From Diadophis punctatus similis (Eukaryota; Chordata; Lepidosauria; Squamata; Dipsadidae), in the NCBI GenBank assembly GCA_023053685.1, contig JALIGW010000001.1, positions 156,133,547 to 156,197,546 of the forward strand: DNA of 64,000 nt. The letters run 5' to 3'. A model generated the notes under the pieces. That model worked only from the letters and a program-made list of their open reading frames with translations. It was not told the origin of the DNA and ran no database searches. A program made the position numbers and the translations under genes. Below, piece by piece: positions 11,268 through 23,453 of this stretch (position 1 is the stretch's first letter; the number at the start of each line of letters is the position of its first letter).

Positions 11268-11591
11268 ATAAAGTAAAACAGGATTTATTTTATCTAAAGG
11301 GAGCAAAAGTGATAGGCTGAGGCAGGGAGGAGAGGGGCAGGAACATTTTCTAATTAATAATTTCTTATATAGAGGACAACAAAATCATAATACTAAATAA
11401 TATATAAACAGGTTTAATGTTTCTTAAACCTTAGCTAAATTTTTCTGTACCTAACATTTATTCAGATTTATTTATCAGATGTGTAATCTGTATAATTTGG
11501 GAACCAATTATAGAACCAGAGTTGAAAGAGATTACAGATCATCTAATTCTCGATATTTGATTCAGCCACTATGTATATTGCTTCAACTCAA
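11268..11591. other. Unassigned AT-rich DNA
   Basis: Nothing recognised until the CR1 copy begins. Confidence 0.4.
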
Positions 11592-12483
11592 CAACCCCAA
11601 GGCTCTGTTTTAGGCCCAGTACTCTTCAACATTTTCATCAATGACTTGGACGAGGGGATAGATGGGGAACTCATCAAATTTGCAGATAACACCAAACTGG
11701 CAGGAATAGCCAACACTCCAGAAGAGAGGCTCAAGATACAGAAGGATCTTGACAGCCTTGAACATTGGGCGCTATCTAACAAAATGAAATTCAATGGTGA
11801 AAAAAGTAAGGTTCTACATTTAGGCAAGAAAAACAAAATGCACAGGTACAGTGTATGTGGTACCCTGCTCAACAGTAGTAACTGTGAGAGGGATCTTGGA
11901 GTCCTAGTGGACAACCATTTAAATATGAGCCAGCAGTGTGCAGCAGCTGCCAAAAAAAGCCAACACAGTTCTAGGCTGCATAAAGAGAGGGATAGAATCA
12001 AGATCACGTGAAGTGTTAATACCACATTATAATGCCTTGATAAGGCCACACTTGGAATACTGCATTCAGTTTTGGTCACCACAATGTAAAAAGGATGTTG
12101 AGACTCTAGAAAGAGTGCAGAGAAGAGCAACAAAGATGATTAGGGGACTGGAGGCTAAAACATATGAAGAACGGTTGCAGGAACTGGGTACGTCTAGTTT
12201 AATTAAAAGAAGGACTAGGGGAGACATGATAGCAGTGTTCCAATATCTCAGGGTTTGCCACAAAGAAGAGGGAGTCAAACTATTCTCCAAAGCACCTGAG
12301 GGTAGAACAAGAAGTAATGGGTGGAAACTAATCAAGGAGAGAAGCAACTTAGAACTAAGGAGAAATTTCCTGACAGTTAGAACAATTAATCAGTGGAACA
12401 ACTTGCCTCCAGAAGTTGTGAATGCTCCAACACTGGAAGTTTTAAAGAAGACGTTGGATAACCATTTGTCTGAAGTGGTGTAG
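11571..12483 (+). pseudogene. CR1 reverse transcriptase C-terminal half, frameshifted
   Basis: The first frame (to 12011) shows block B intact as PQGSVLGPVLF and block C as FADNTKLAG; the second catalytic aspartate is asparagine. The frame then shifts: a run of seven A at 11952-11958 appears to be one A too long, and the true continuation (ANTVLGCIKRG onward) is in another frame, running to a stop at 12481-12483. That part has the CR1 C-terminal marks ALIRPHLEYC, VQRRATKMIRGL and a final INQWNNLPPEVV. One frameshift plus a catalytic substitution make this a dead copy. The first codons before the PQG block may be flanking DNA. Confidence 0.87.
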
Positions 12484-12661
12484 CGTTTCCTGCCTAAGCA
12501 GGGGGTTGGACTAGAAGACCTCCAAGGTCCCTTCTAACTCTGTTATTCTATTCTATTCTATTCTATTCTATTCTATTCTATTCTATTCTATTCTATTCTA
12601 TTCTATTCTATTCTATTCTATTCTATTCTACTCTACTCTACTCTACTCTATTCTATTCTAT
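11592..12661 (+). mobile_element. CR1 LINE, 3' half with (TTCTA)n tail (copy B2)
   Basis: Translation gives the C-terminal half of a CR1 reverse transcriptase (blocks B and C onward) and a short 3' UTR containing GGACTAGAAGACCTCCAAGG and CCCTTCTAACTCTGTTATTC. The 3' end runs directly into about 23 TTCTA units (12546-12661), continuous with the element's own terminal repeat. The 5' boundary is approximate. Confidence 0.9.
12546..12661. repeat. (TTCTA)n microsatellite on CR1 3' end
   Basis: About 23 units, with a short internal CTCTA-variant block near 12630-12650. It extends the terminal TGTTATTCTA of the CR1 element. Confidence 0.95.
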
Positions 12662-15329
12662 ATTAATGATGTAAACACTGTGATCATTCTAGAAGTACAT
12701 TTAGACTGATGAAAATGGCAAAATTGGCCTTTTTAAACATCCTTTCCTCCCTTCACTTCGTCATCCCTCCTCCTTTCACCTCATTTGCTGCAAGATCTCT
12801 GCATAAGAACCAGGTTATTTGCCCTCTCTATTAATGTCTCATTTTCACAACAGTCAATAGCATCTTATCGCTTTATCTCAGGGCTAGATCTGCCCTTTCA
12901 AATGGAAGAAAACGTGAGAGTGGCATCTGTTTAAACCAGCAAAGGTTAAGGTTAATGGCGAATACCTTTATGCTTATTTGCTAGCTTAGAATCCCAGGCT
13001 GTCAGGTAGGTCTTACAACAGCCCACTTGGGGAATGCTTATGAGCGCATTTGTAGTAGGGCAGCTAACTTGAAACCTTTTCTAATCCCAGCAATTTTACC
13101 TTGCTTACATTCCTTTTCACTTTGAAAGTTCGGCCTCTCTTCCGGGTAGATGGTGAAGTGCTCTCACATTTGTGGGTTTTGTTTTCAGCTGCATTCCCTC
13201 GGAGTTTGTACACGCTATGGAAATCTGCACTGTGTCTTTTAAGCAGATAAAAAGAGGGGTCAGTCACATGCAATTCCCCAACTCCTCATATAAACACTTT
13301 AACTGCTACAGCAAGATACAGGCTTGGAATTACTCCCTCAGATTCAATTCCCTTTCCCTGCTCCACTTGTAAAAATGGTTAGTGTCCTTATAAACTGCAG
13401 CTTGCCCAGGTCCAAAGCTTGCTGAGCAGTTGTAGAATAAATGTTAATCTAATAAAGGTTACTGGGTCAAACACAATCACAGGCTTGTGGGAAAAGCTTA
13501 ATACTGTTCTGCTTCTTCTAACACAGTAGACCTGGATATTATATGATAGGTTAAACACCACTGAACCATAGCAAAAATGTTCTTGGAAGTACGATTTAGT
13601 ACGAAGAGAAGGCCTTTGAAACAGTGGCTGGCTCTTGACTTTATTCTCTAAGAAACTCAAATTGCCTGAAAACATTAACTTGCTTTAAAAGGAGGAAAGG
13701 AAATTAAAATCTTTCTCAAGCCATATGGCCAGGCAGAGGGAAGAACAATGGAAAACCTCTGTGTATATTTGGGTGACATGAATATATACCCTTGGCTAAG
13801 GAAACATTTGCTCATCTCTCTTGTAATATTTAGGCAGCCCAAGGGATACATAGCATATCCAATGGGATATACTGAATTAAACCATACTCGATCCGTCTGA
13901 GTAAGGCAGACAGAAAATCTGCAGTTCCCCAAATATATTTTTGCAAACTCAAGAGATCCCTGAACATTTGTCATTTTGAGTTGGGAAAACATGAAAACTA
14001 TAATGAACACCTTTAAATAGTCAAAAGAGCTTTAAAAAGTCAAGAAAACATTGATCCCATCCCAGGAATATTTCCAAAAATCCCAGCTATGATCATGGGT
14101 GTGTCATGGCCACACCTATTTTCTCATCTTTTTTTGGCAACCCCCCCCCACAACTGATGATGTTCAGCTCCATTTGCCTACATGTTGCTTTTTTTTTAGG
14201 TGTGTGTCTCAGACTTTTTGGGTCTAGTCATATGAGAAAAATTTAAGCACCAGAATTCATACTCAACTAATATGAGGCTGGCAAATTTTGGCCTATTCTG
14301 ATTGAGATAGATCAGTCATGGTCTCTCTTTACAAAGTTTCAGTCTGTACCCTAAGCTCTGAAAATGAGACAAAGCACCAATTTGTTTGAATCGTATAGTT
14401 AAATCAAATCAATTCAGTTCAGAAGAACCCATTTCTGTACAGAAAGAGAATTATTCAAATCAATTAGGAGGCATGCAATTTGATTTAGACATGTAATCAA
14501 ATCAACCTTCTGATTTATGTACGTCGATTCAATTTATAGATTTGATTGAATTGCCATTGGTTCTCTGAATTGAGCATTTGCATAATCATACAGAATAAAA
14601 TTTAGATTATAAATCATATCAGCTTTTTTTATAATAATGTGCTTCTCTTGAAGTTTTTAAATTTTGTTTGAAGATCACATCTGAGGAGGCAGGTCATGGT
14701 AGCTCAGTTTTAGCACCAGATGGAACTTGCCAACTCAAGCATGCATGGACACACCTGCATATATGCAGATACAAGTTAAGAGGACTCACAACACATACTG
14801 AAAACTCTTTCAGAGGTGCTTGGGTTCATACCAACCTACAATAAAAGCCTCTTATTTTTCTGTCTCACAAGTCATATGTGGGTGATGCAAGGTGGTGGGG
14901 AGGGACAGGATTCACTAGTGGGCAAAGTAAAAAAAATGAAACTATTTATATTACATTTTGCCTTTACGACTGACCCATTTGCTAGTATAATATATAGGTT
15001 TTCAGGGAGGAATAATATATTTGTTTTAGTAAGACTAAAGAATAGAAAAGAGAGTTGATTACAATTCCTAGAATTTCCTAAAATGGATAGTTTTGCCTTG
15101 GATTCTGGTTTACCATGAGATTTAATTCATTTCCTTGGAGGCTCTGGAGAGGAGGCTAAATGTGTAAATCCTAAAATGTTTCAATTGTCTGGTCCTATAT
15201 ATCTAGAAATTTTGTTCATTGCTTTTGCATTACCAAAAAGAAGACAAAATAATGTGTCAAGGAATATAACCCATGTGCTTATTGCAAACAAATATGCAGC
15301 TGGACTGGCAATTCCAATGTTTGCTAAGG
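12662..15329. other. Single-copy-looking DNA
   Basis: 2.7 kb without recognisable transposon ends or exons. Open frames of 95 and 111 codons on the minus strand (13388-13675 and 13675-14010) carry no motif I recognise. C, T and A homopolymers at 14142-14152 and 14190-14200. Candidate interval for conserved non-coding elements, which needs alignment to judge. Confidence 0.4.
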
Positions 15330-15829
15330 AAAACATCATGTGACTGTGATGGGTTTTACAACATGGGTGTCAAACTCGATTGTGTCATGTGATGTATTGT
15401 GACGTATCGTGACATTTTTTGCCTTTGCCAGAGTGGGCGTGGCCTGTACGTGATGCATCCAGCCCACAGGCTGCCAGTTTGATAGGTGTGGTTTACAACC
15501 TCATTTCTGCCATGGATATTAAACGTGGGATGTTAAGTGAGACATCACATGACTATAACTTGCAATTGTACTGCTGGCTTATCTATTGTTTCTGCTCGCC
15601 AGAAACTGGTTGTGGAGTGGTGCAAATGGCTATCACATGATTGCAAAATGCTTTAATGGTCATAAATGACTACACGTTGTGAAGTGCCTGAATATCAATC
15701 ATGTGACCATGAGGTTGTTCTGATAGTTGTAAATGGGAGATCCGGTCGTCAAGTTATTTTTTTTGTGTGCCATCGTAATTTTGAATGGTTGCTGACGGTT
15801 AATGACCGTCATTAAGCAAGATCTACCTG
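15330..15829. repeat. Probable degenerate DNA-transposon copy, interrupted by a MITE
   Basis: The right part (15500-15829) resembles a common squamate interspersed repeat: CATGTGACCATGA-type motifs, GGTTAATGACCGTCATTAAG, and an end reading CAAGATCTACCTG. The sequence just left of the MITE at 15362 (CATCATGTGACTGTGATGGG) fits the same repeat, so the MITE probably landed inside it. Left end not defined; family not named. Confidence 0.45.
15362..15490. mobile_element. hAT-type MITE (129 bp)
   Basis: Left end CATGGGTGTCAAACTCG and right end CAGTTTGATAGGTGTG are imperfect inverted repeats. Flanks TTTTACAA (15354-15361) and GTTTACAA (15491-15498) match at 7 of 8 bases, so an aged 8-bp duplication. 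No coding capacity. Confidence 0.7.
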
Positions 15830-17187
15830 AAATAGGGAAGACAGTGATTGATTTGTGTGCTGCTTTATTTGAAGCTCAGGTGTTACATGTGGAAGCACAA
15901 CTTCAAGGCTCCTGTTCTTTCTCCACCAAAGCGCATATGAACGATGGTTCCCTTCAGATAGAGGATGTCTTCAACTAAAGTTCTCGGGCTGCATATAGTT
16001 CCCCAGCATCCTCCCCCAAGCTCTATATTGGGGTGCTGAAATTTCCTAAAAGAGCAAAATAGTGCATTAAGACTCACATGAACTTTCTCAATGCCCTTCA
16101 AATTTTAGGCCTTCTGATATAAGCCTTCTGATATAAGCAGAAGATGGGATAATTTAAATAGGGAACTTACCCCTCTTTCCAGGAGTTCCCCAGTAAAAGA
16201 TGCAATTTCCTGATCTAATTTAGCCTTTAATCTAGTTTTTACCCATTATCCAAGAATTTCCCCTTTCAAGAAAATGTAGGGAAGGTAACAATTATGCACA
16301 CAGCATTCCAAATAAAATAGTCACTCTGGCTATCTGATCCCCCCTGAATAAAGTCTTGGGTTTTAGCATTACAAAGAAGAACGTTGAAGATCATCTGGGC
16401 TTTCTGCTTGCATGTTCACAGGAATCCATTCCTTCCCTCCCCCCCCCCCATGTTACCTTTGTAAGTGAAAGCAAACCTTGGGGGGGGGGGAATTGACTGC
16501 TGCTTTGACCAGTCTAGGAAATGCTCCATTTGTGTTCTCCTGTTTCTAGCCAGCACTTCAAAAATTACTGAGTTGCTGAATCCATTGAACCAGCCATTAT
16601 GGAATTATAAAAGCTCAGTCTGGTTTTCCTCAGTTCTGCCATCGTAGAAATGGGATTGTGAAGGGAAAATTCTTTGGGGAAACAAATTGAATTTCATCTG
16701 CGCAAATGGAGTGACTTTATCAGCTGGCTCAGGGATAACTGCTAAACTTCCCCCAAAGTAGGAGTTTGTTACCTCTTTTCTCATGCTGATGTCATTATTA
16801 AGCCACTGGCCAGGATGCCTGCAATTTTCACAAGCTGGGAAATAAAAAAGACCAGTATAAGTCAGGTCTTATGGTGCCCAGCCACAAAAATATTACCATT
16901 GGAATAAAGGATGTCTTCTGTAAATGAAAAATATGGACACTGTACATGTGGTGACCATAAAATGTTGTGCAAGAAGTTGTCTGGCTTCCATGTTCAACAT
17001 GAGGTTTTTCCAGTATAAACTGTACCCTCTTTTCCCCAATGATTCCCAATACTCAAATTCATATACTAGCCATGTGAAAAAATTCTATCAAACTTTCTCC
17101 CAGCTGATCCACATATCAAAACAATTCAACGACACAGCCTTGCTAGTAGCATGTATTACTTAGAACCAGACTGGCAGAACATGAAGG
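15830..17187. other. Single-copy-looking DNA
   Basis: Homopolymer runs of C (16440-16449) and G (16480-16489). No exon, RNA gene or transposon recognised. Confidence 0.4.
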
Positions 17188-17195
17188 GCTTCATT

Positions 17196-17577
17196 CAGGG
17201 GTGGGTTCCTCTCGGTTCAGACCGGATCGCCCAAACCGGTAGCAACCCACTGGTGATGTCACGATGACATCACGGATCCGGTTTGGTCAGTGCCGGTCCG
17301 TGGGTGCCGCCATCTTTTTTTGGATTTTTTCCCATTTTTTTTACTGTTTGGAAGTTTTTTCCTCTGCTGCTGCTTGAAAAAGGGCCCTCCTGCCCGCCCC
17401 TGGGTTTATACTTACCTTTATTCCTTCTCCCAAAGCACAGCTGATCAGCTCCTCAGCTGTGTTTCGGGCTGATTATAGCTACTGAGCATGCGCAGAAGCA
17501 GAATTGCACGAGGGGACGCGCGCGCGCACAACATCGCGATGCGAACCGGTGGTGAAGGTAAGTGGAATCCACCCCTG
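17196..17577. mobile_element. hAT-type MITE (382 bp) with exact 8-bp TSD
   Basis: Ends CAGGGGTGGGTTCC and GGAATCCACCCCTG are inverted; flanks 17188-17195 and 17578-17585 are both GCTTCATT. It is the same subfamily as the outer element at 61144-62071: both share the CCGGATCGCCC segment, GATGACATCA-like motifs, a T-rich middle, AGCTGATCAGCTCCTCAGCT and a CGCGCG-rich right arm. No transposase. The right arm holds AAGGTAAGT (17555-17563), a perfect 5' splice-site consensus. Confidence 0.9.
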
Positions 17578-17585
17578 GCTTCATT

Positions 17586-19228
17586 GATAAATTAAAAACA
17601 ATTGCAAGCCACAACAGAATAATCAATTCTTCAGAGACCAAGAGGCCCTGTGGTAGTGATGAAACTGGGAATGCTGAAGAGACATAGAAGCTCTGGAGAT
17701 GCTTAAGAGTGTGTCTTTGAGTGCAGCAACAGTACTGGTGGTGGATTTATTGATTTTTTAAAAAACACCCTTATATTTAATTTTCCCTAACCTTATTTAC
17801 CTTTTGAGACACTTCCTGAGGTATCCTACTCAAAAGTCAGTACAACTAGCTGAATCCTCGTCCCCCCCCCCCCAATTCATATTATTCCATCCAAATTTCT
17901 GGATTGCAAAAAAAAAAAAAAAGCTCTATCAGTCTAGGGCAGACCATTTAAGCCTGTCCACCACCTTCCCAGCATTGGTGATCATGCCAGCTTTTATGCA
18001 ATCTATCTTTACATTTTATGCTTTTCTTTTCTCACGTTGGGTTTTAAGACACGGTTACAATGCCAAACGTTATCTTTCTTAAAATAACTTTGGTTTCTGT
18101 AATTAAAATAAAAATGATGCCTTTTGTGCATTAATGCTTCTAACTTAGCTTGCCTGTTATGCCAGCCGCCCTTTTCTTAGCAGCAATGCTGGGATGTCTC
18201 AGGACATCTAAGAGCTTATTGACACATTGTCCATCTTTCCTTGAGTCCGGGAGAAGGGAAGGTCTATCAGATTGAGAGACCCATTTATCTGAGGGAAAAA
18301 GTTTATAGGAACACTGAAAGACACTGATATTATCTTTTAATATTGGAAGGAATAATCCTATTAAAGAAGAAAACAAGGGAAACTGTTATGCCCACAAGGC
18401 AGAATTATCTGAAGCCAATTGGTCGAGGTCAGGTTACTCTACAAAGACCAAGCTGTATGCTGGACTATCGCTCCATCGGGGCTTGGTGAATGAGCATTAA
18501 TTTGTGGCTCTGCTCATCTCTTTGCTAACTTTGTTCAGTGGAACTAGATACAACTTTGACAAATTAGAGCAGCCTTTTGTTTTTGTCTCCCAGTCCCCCT
18601 ACCCTTCTAGCACAGCTCTCCAATTGTATCCCTTTCTTTCTGAAGTTCTTGCCATGTCAAGGCCATCAATGGCAGCCCTTCCACAAGGCTACACTTTTTA
18701 ATAAGCTCATCTATCAGCACCACATTCTACAGGTCTCCCCCCCCTTAATCCTTCCAATTCAAGTGACCTTCCCTGCATTGCAAAGGAGCTGTGCTCTTAA
18801 ATAAATATCTCTTTGTTTACCCTATCTGCACCATTAAGCTAACCTTCAGGATTAAGTGCAAAAAAGGAGAGATTGCTTATGGTTGTTTTCTGGAAATTCT
18901 CTGAACAAAAGTCAAGAAAGAATCTAATAGTCCTCTTTCAGCCATTAATATTTGCTATAAACACTCAGTAAAGCCATTTTTTTTAAAAAAGAGCTAGTGT
19001 TCTTTTTTCAGGATCTTCACTTGACACGACTGTAATGATGAAGTAGCCATTTCCAAGCAGACCTGTAAATATACTGTAATTAAGAGTGTGATCCTAATAC
19101 TCAGATTAACAGGGGTTTAGGATAGATTGGATGAACACTCTGTTAATAAAGAAAACTTTGCCAGCAGATGTTTGTGTAGAGCTTGGTGGGCTGCAGTCTG
19201 CCTGAGGAAAGCTGTCAAGACTTAGAAC
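17586..19228. other. Single-copy-looking DNA
   Basis: C run at 17861-17872 and A run at 17909-17922. No gene or transposon recognised. Confidence 0.4.
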
Positions 19229-19230
19229 TA

Positions 19231-19640
19231 CCGTATTTTTCGGAGTATAAGATGCACTGGAGTATAAGACGCACCATAGGTTTTTTGGGAGGAAAATAGG
19301 GGGGAAAATCTGCCTACCAGGTATTCATCTGGATAGTGTCCTTAGTCTGGTCAGCTTCAGCACATTATTTTATCCCCTGTTAGGGCTTAAAAAAAATCTT
19401 ATTTGGAGCAAGTAGCAATGAAAAAAAGCCTGCAAAGACTTAGGGCTGGAAAAAACCTCCTTTGGAGAAAGTAGCAATGAAAAAGCCTGCAAGCCGGTAA
19501 GAGCTGGGAAGATCGTTAGTACCTTGTTAGGGTTGGAAAAAAAGCTTCAAAAAAAGCTACATTTAGAGTATAAGACGCACCCAAATTTTCAGCCTCTTTT
19601 AGGGGGGAAAAAGCTGTGTCTTATACTCCAAAAAATATGG
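19231..19640. mobile_element. TA-flanked inverted-repeat DNA element (about 410 bp)
   Basis: The left end CCGTATTTTTCGGAGTATAA and the right end, read in reverse, CCATATTTTTTGGAGTATAA, form a terminal inverted repeat that continues into AGACGCAC-type sequence. TA dinucleotides at 19229-19230 and 19641-19642 fit a TA target duplication as in Tc1/mariner-like and some other superfamilies. Inside are two diverged copies of a segment around AGTAGCAATGAAAAA and GCCTGCAA (19400-19500). No open frame of size. I recognise the TIR as widespread in vertebrates but will not name the family. Confidence 0.78.
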
Positions 19641-19650
19641 TATATTGCTG

Positions 19651-19936
19651 GGAGTGCAGTGGTTCATGAGGTTAGTACACTGGGCTGATGATCAACAGGC
19701 TCGTGTTTGAGACCCAGTTGCTACCGTGGGCTGGGGTCAGTTCCCATCACATACTTCAGCTCCTGCTAACCCAGCAGTTCAAAAGTGTCCAACTGCGAGT
19801 AGATAAATGGATACCGCTTTAGTGGGCAGCTTCATGGGGATACGAAAGGAGCCCACAACTGGGTGTCCTCCAGGCAATGGTGATGTCTCTAGCAGATCCT
19901 TTCACCATGGAAGCACTTTGGTGCTTCTGAATGGAA
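19651..19936 (+). mobile_element. Sauria-type tRNA-derived SINE
   Basis: A tRNA-like head (GCAGTGGTTCATGAGGTTAG, then a box B-like GTTTGAGACCC) is followed by a body with CAGTTCAAAAGTGTCCAACT, GCGAGTAGATAAATGGATAC and CGCTTTAGTGGGCAGCTTCA, which matches what I know of Sauria SINEs in lizards and snakes. The tail is degraded and no clear target duplication is seen. It lies only 10 bp beyond the inverted-repeat element. Confidence 0.75.
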
Positions 19937-20027
19937 GTAGTAGTAGTACTATATTGGTAAGTTTTTATTGGTAAGTTTTACTGATAATAGGCACCAAAAC
20001 AGGGTGCCATTGGCGTGATTTAAATAT

Positions 20028-20363
20028 TGTTCCTATCACCCATCTCCTCCCACTAATGACTGTATGACTGTAACTTTGTTGCTTGTATCCTTACGATTTA
20101 TATTGACTGGTTCCTAATAGGATTTGATTGCTTATTTGTACCCGGACTATCATGAAGTGTTGTACCTTATGATTCTTGACGAACATATCTTTTCTTTTAT
20201 GTACACTGAGAGCATATGCACCAAGACAAATCTCTTGTGTGTCCAATCACACTTGGCCAATAAAGAATTCTATTCTATTCTATTCTATTCTATTCTATTC
20301 TATTCTATTCTATTCTATTCTATTCTATTCTATTCTATTCTATTCTATTCTATTCTATTCTAT
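20028..20363 (+). mobile_element. CR1/Rex1-like LINE 3' end with (ATTCT)n tail (copy A3)
   Basis: About 240 bp of the same 3' UTR as at 5803 and 7208, ending CACTTGGCCAATAAAGAATTC and running without a break into about 19 ATTCT units (20269-20363). 5'-truncated; plus strand. Confidence 0.9.
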
Positions 20364-23209
20364 ATAGACTGATTTGAATATAGAATTGTCCAAGATGGAA
20401 AAATATGAGGTCATGCCATACTTTATGCTTTATTCTCATGGGCAACTAAAAGAAATGGTAGGTGGCTGACATTTCTCTGTCCACCCAACTAAATTTAAAA
20501 CAATGCCACAAACCATCATTATTACAGTATTTATTAACAGAAGAATGGTAAGGGTAGTTTTCCTTGTATTTTACTTTAACCATATTATCATATTGAATTC
20601 AAATATAATTTCCATTCCATTATCATTACCATTCTACTGTGCCAGTATTATAATGCTTCTCTGCACTAGACCTTCCTTAGTTCCATGGGCATTGATTATT
20701 CTCAAACAACCAAATGCTCTCAGCAATAAGTATTTCTTAGATAAATGATATATTATATTCATACTTCTTGGACTAAAAAGGAAAAATTCAATACTTAGTT
20801 CTAAAACTACCTCTGGTATTTTTTCAACAAAAATTCAAAAGTTGCTCACCAAACAGTTGTTGGGTAGGTTACAAAGAATGCTCCATCAAGGAAATCTCGT
20901 GAGCATCATTCAGAGAAGCAACAGGCAGAACAGGTGACATTGGGTGCATTATGACATCACGATGTAAATGACATAAATTACACATTTGCATTATTTTCAT
21001 TATGATATTCTGGAACATGCAACTTTATTTTGGCACTGTAGTTTCTATCTGATGCGTATCAGGATTATGTTTTGAATGCATAAGTCTTATACTGCAAGGA
21101 CATCTGGCTACTTTGCTCATTACAAAACACATAGTGAGCAATGGCTGCACTGCTTTCATAGTCAAGTGTAATTTCTTCTGCCTTTTTTCAGTCTGCCCTT
21201 CCAAACTAGCAGGCTCTTTTAATGTACAGTGTGATAGAAGTTCTAGATTTCTAGATTTGAAATCCAACTAAAATATCTGCATGGTTAGAATAATGCAAGT
21301 ATTTCATATGCTTGGAGCGCCTTCTGCCCTTGAGCATTGAACATCTCCTTTTTCCCTGTGAATTGAACAGCAGCCAGTAGCATTCCTTCGGAAAGAAAGG
21401 AGGAGGAAGAGGAGGAAGAGGAGGAGGTGGAGGGTTGTGTGTGGAGAAAATGTAGGACCATTAGGATTTGTTTAAGTTAAGAATTATCTTCAAGCATCCA
21501 TAGCAGATGGTTGAGAAGGAAATGGGAACAAATCTTCCTGGGGCATAAATTACTGATGTAACTCTATGCTTATTTACTCCATTGAAGGACCTGGTCGAGT
21601 ATGTTTATGTCTGCAAAATACAGCCATTACTAGCAGGGCTATAAATGTTGTTGTTGAGGGAAGAAATAATCAGTACAAATTGCTGGTTTTGAGATATACA
21701 AAGGCTATCTCAGCCTCTGTGTATTTCAAAATCCGCAATTTGCACTGATTATTTCTTATATTATATTAGTTATATAATACTTTAATATCAAAATTTCTTG
21801 CAGAGATTTGGTCAGATCACACATGGTTAAGTGGAAAAGTTTCAAAATCCCCATCTTTTTCCAAATGACATCTACTTTGCACAAAAATCAGAGCAAACAC
21901 TGAAAGACCAACCCTGAAGAGACTTTTTATGTCCCTTCACAGGTTTTCACAGGTAAAATGGCATCAACACTTCAGGAAACAGACTTACTACCTGGTATAA
22001 GGTCAGGTGCGTTTTACCACCTGAATAGCTTCCATAGACAATTAGAAGTTCTGTACCACAAAAGTCTTGTTCTTTTAGAAGTGAAATGTATTGGCAAGTT
22101 TGACTTCGAAACCTCTGGCCCAAATGATCCACAGTGTGAATCATTAGTGTAGCTTTACCATTCCAACATTGCTACTAGCTACATATAGCCAGTTTCAGTC
22201 CAGGTAAAGCTATTATTTGTTCCGCTTAATTTATTTCCTAGTCTTGACCCTGCTCTTTTTAGCTGTCAAATCAAAAGGCTGGGTTACAGACAGTGATCTT
22301 GCAATAGTATTTCTAGTAAGAAAATCTAGGAAATTCAACTCAAATCTCTTTGATCTCAAAATGCCATGCTCCTCCAAAGGAAGATACACATGGCAACCAT
22401 GAGTAGACCCCAGCTGTCATCTACTACTTTTGTTAAGAAGATGTGTTAAAATTAGCACATATATGGGAGCTTAGTTGGAAAGGAGACATGCTGAAAAAGT
22501 TATATATAGGTTAACACACCTTTAAATAAATCATACATAGGCAATTGTGCAGATAAAATGCACAAACCAGATTAAGTTACACATATTAAAGAGAGTTGTG
22601 TAGGAAAAAAAGTTTATCTTGGTAGTAGTCAAATAAATTAAGTAGAACTCTAAGTACACTGAAAAAAATATAAACAAAACCCATATATTCCCAAATGTGG
22701 ATTTTCTGGGGTTATTTGTAAGTGATTTACTGAGAAATCAGATAAAAACACAAATGGGTGGTTCATTCAGCACCTATTTGGAACAAACCTTTACTGATAT
22801 ACCTCTCCCCAGGACTTAAAGAATCATTATTATGTTAGATTCTTCAATTCATAGGACTGAATCGTTGTTTGTACGAGCCTACTGGAGATGTAAAATATCA
22901 TAGCCTATCCCCAGGCTTTCAGAGTGCCCCCCTCCCACCGTCTCTTAACTATCATCAGCTTTTGGTAAGTAATAATGGATATTAGTGGTATAAAGAATCC
23001 ATAAGATGGAAGGGGAATCAACTTTTGGGGAAAAAATGAATGGTTTCATTTGATGTCACAGCACTCTTTATATCGATAGACCCAAAATTAGTGAAAGAAC
23101 CATGGCAGCACAGACCTACACCACACATCTCACCTAACTAAATACTAGATGTTACATTACACCTTACGCTATGAGTTTTGAAAATGGTGATCCCATGGAT
23201 GTTCCTCTG
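20364..23209. other. Single-copy-looking DNA
   Basis: 2.8 kb of AT-rich sequence. An AGG/GGA-rich patch is at 21400-21430. No transposon ends or exons recognised, and open frames stay below 85 codons. One of the larger repeat-poor blocks of the window. Confidence 0.4.
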
Positions 23210-23453
23210 AACCATGGTGGCACAGTGGTTAGCATGCAGTACTGCAGGCTACTTCTGCTGACTGCCAGCTGCCAGCAGTTTGGCAGTTCAATTCTCACCA
23301 GCTCAAGGCTGACTCAGCCTTCCATCCTTCCGAGGTCAGTAAAATGAAAACCCAGATTGTTGGGGGCAATAGGCTGACTCTGTAAACCGCTTAGAGTGGG
23401 CTAGAAAGCACTGTGAAGTGGTATATAAGTCGAAGTGCTATTGCTATTGCTAT
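23210..23453 (+). mobile_element. tRNA-derived SINE, near full length
   Basis: Head ACCATGGTGGCACAGTGGTT with box A, a box B-like TTCAATTCTCACC, body CTTCCATCCTTCCGAGGTCA and GGCTGACTCTGTAAACCGCT, and end TATATAAGTCGAAGTGC with three TATTGC-type units. Same family as 6961-7200 and 39343-39556. Confidence 0.87.
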
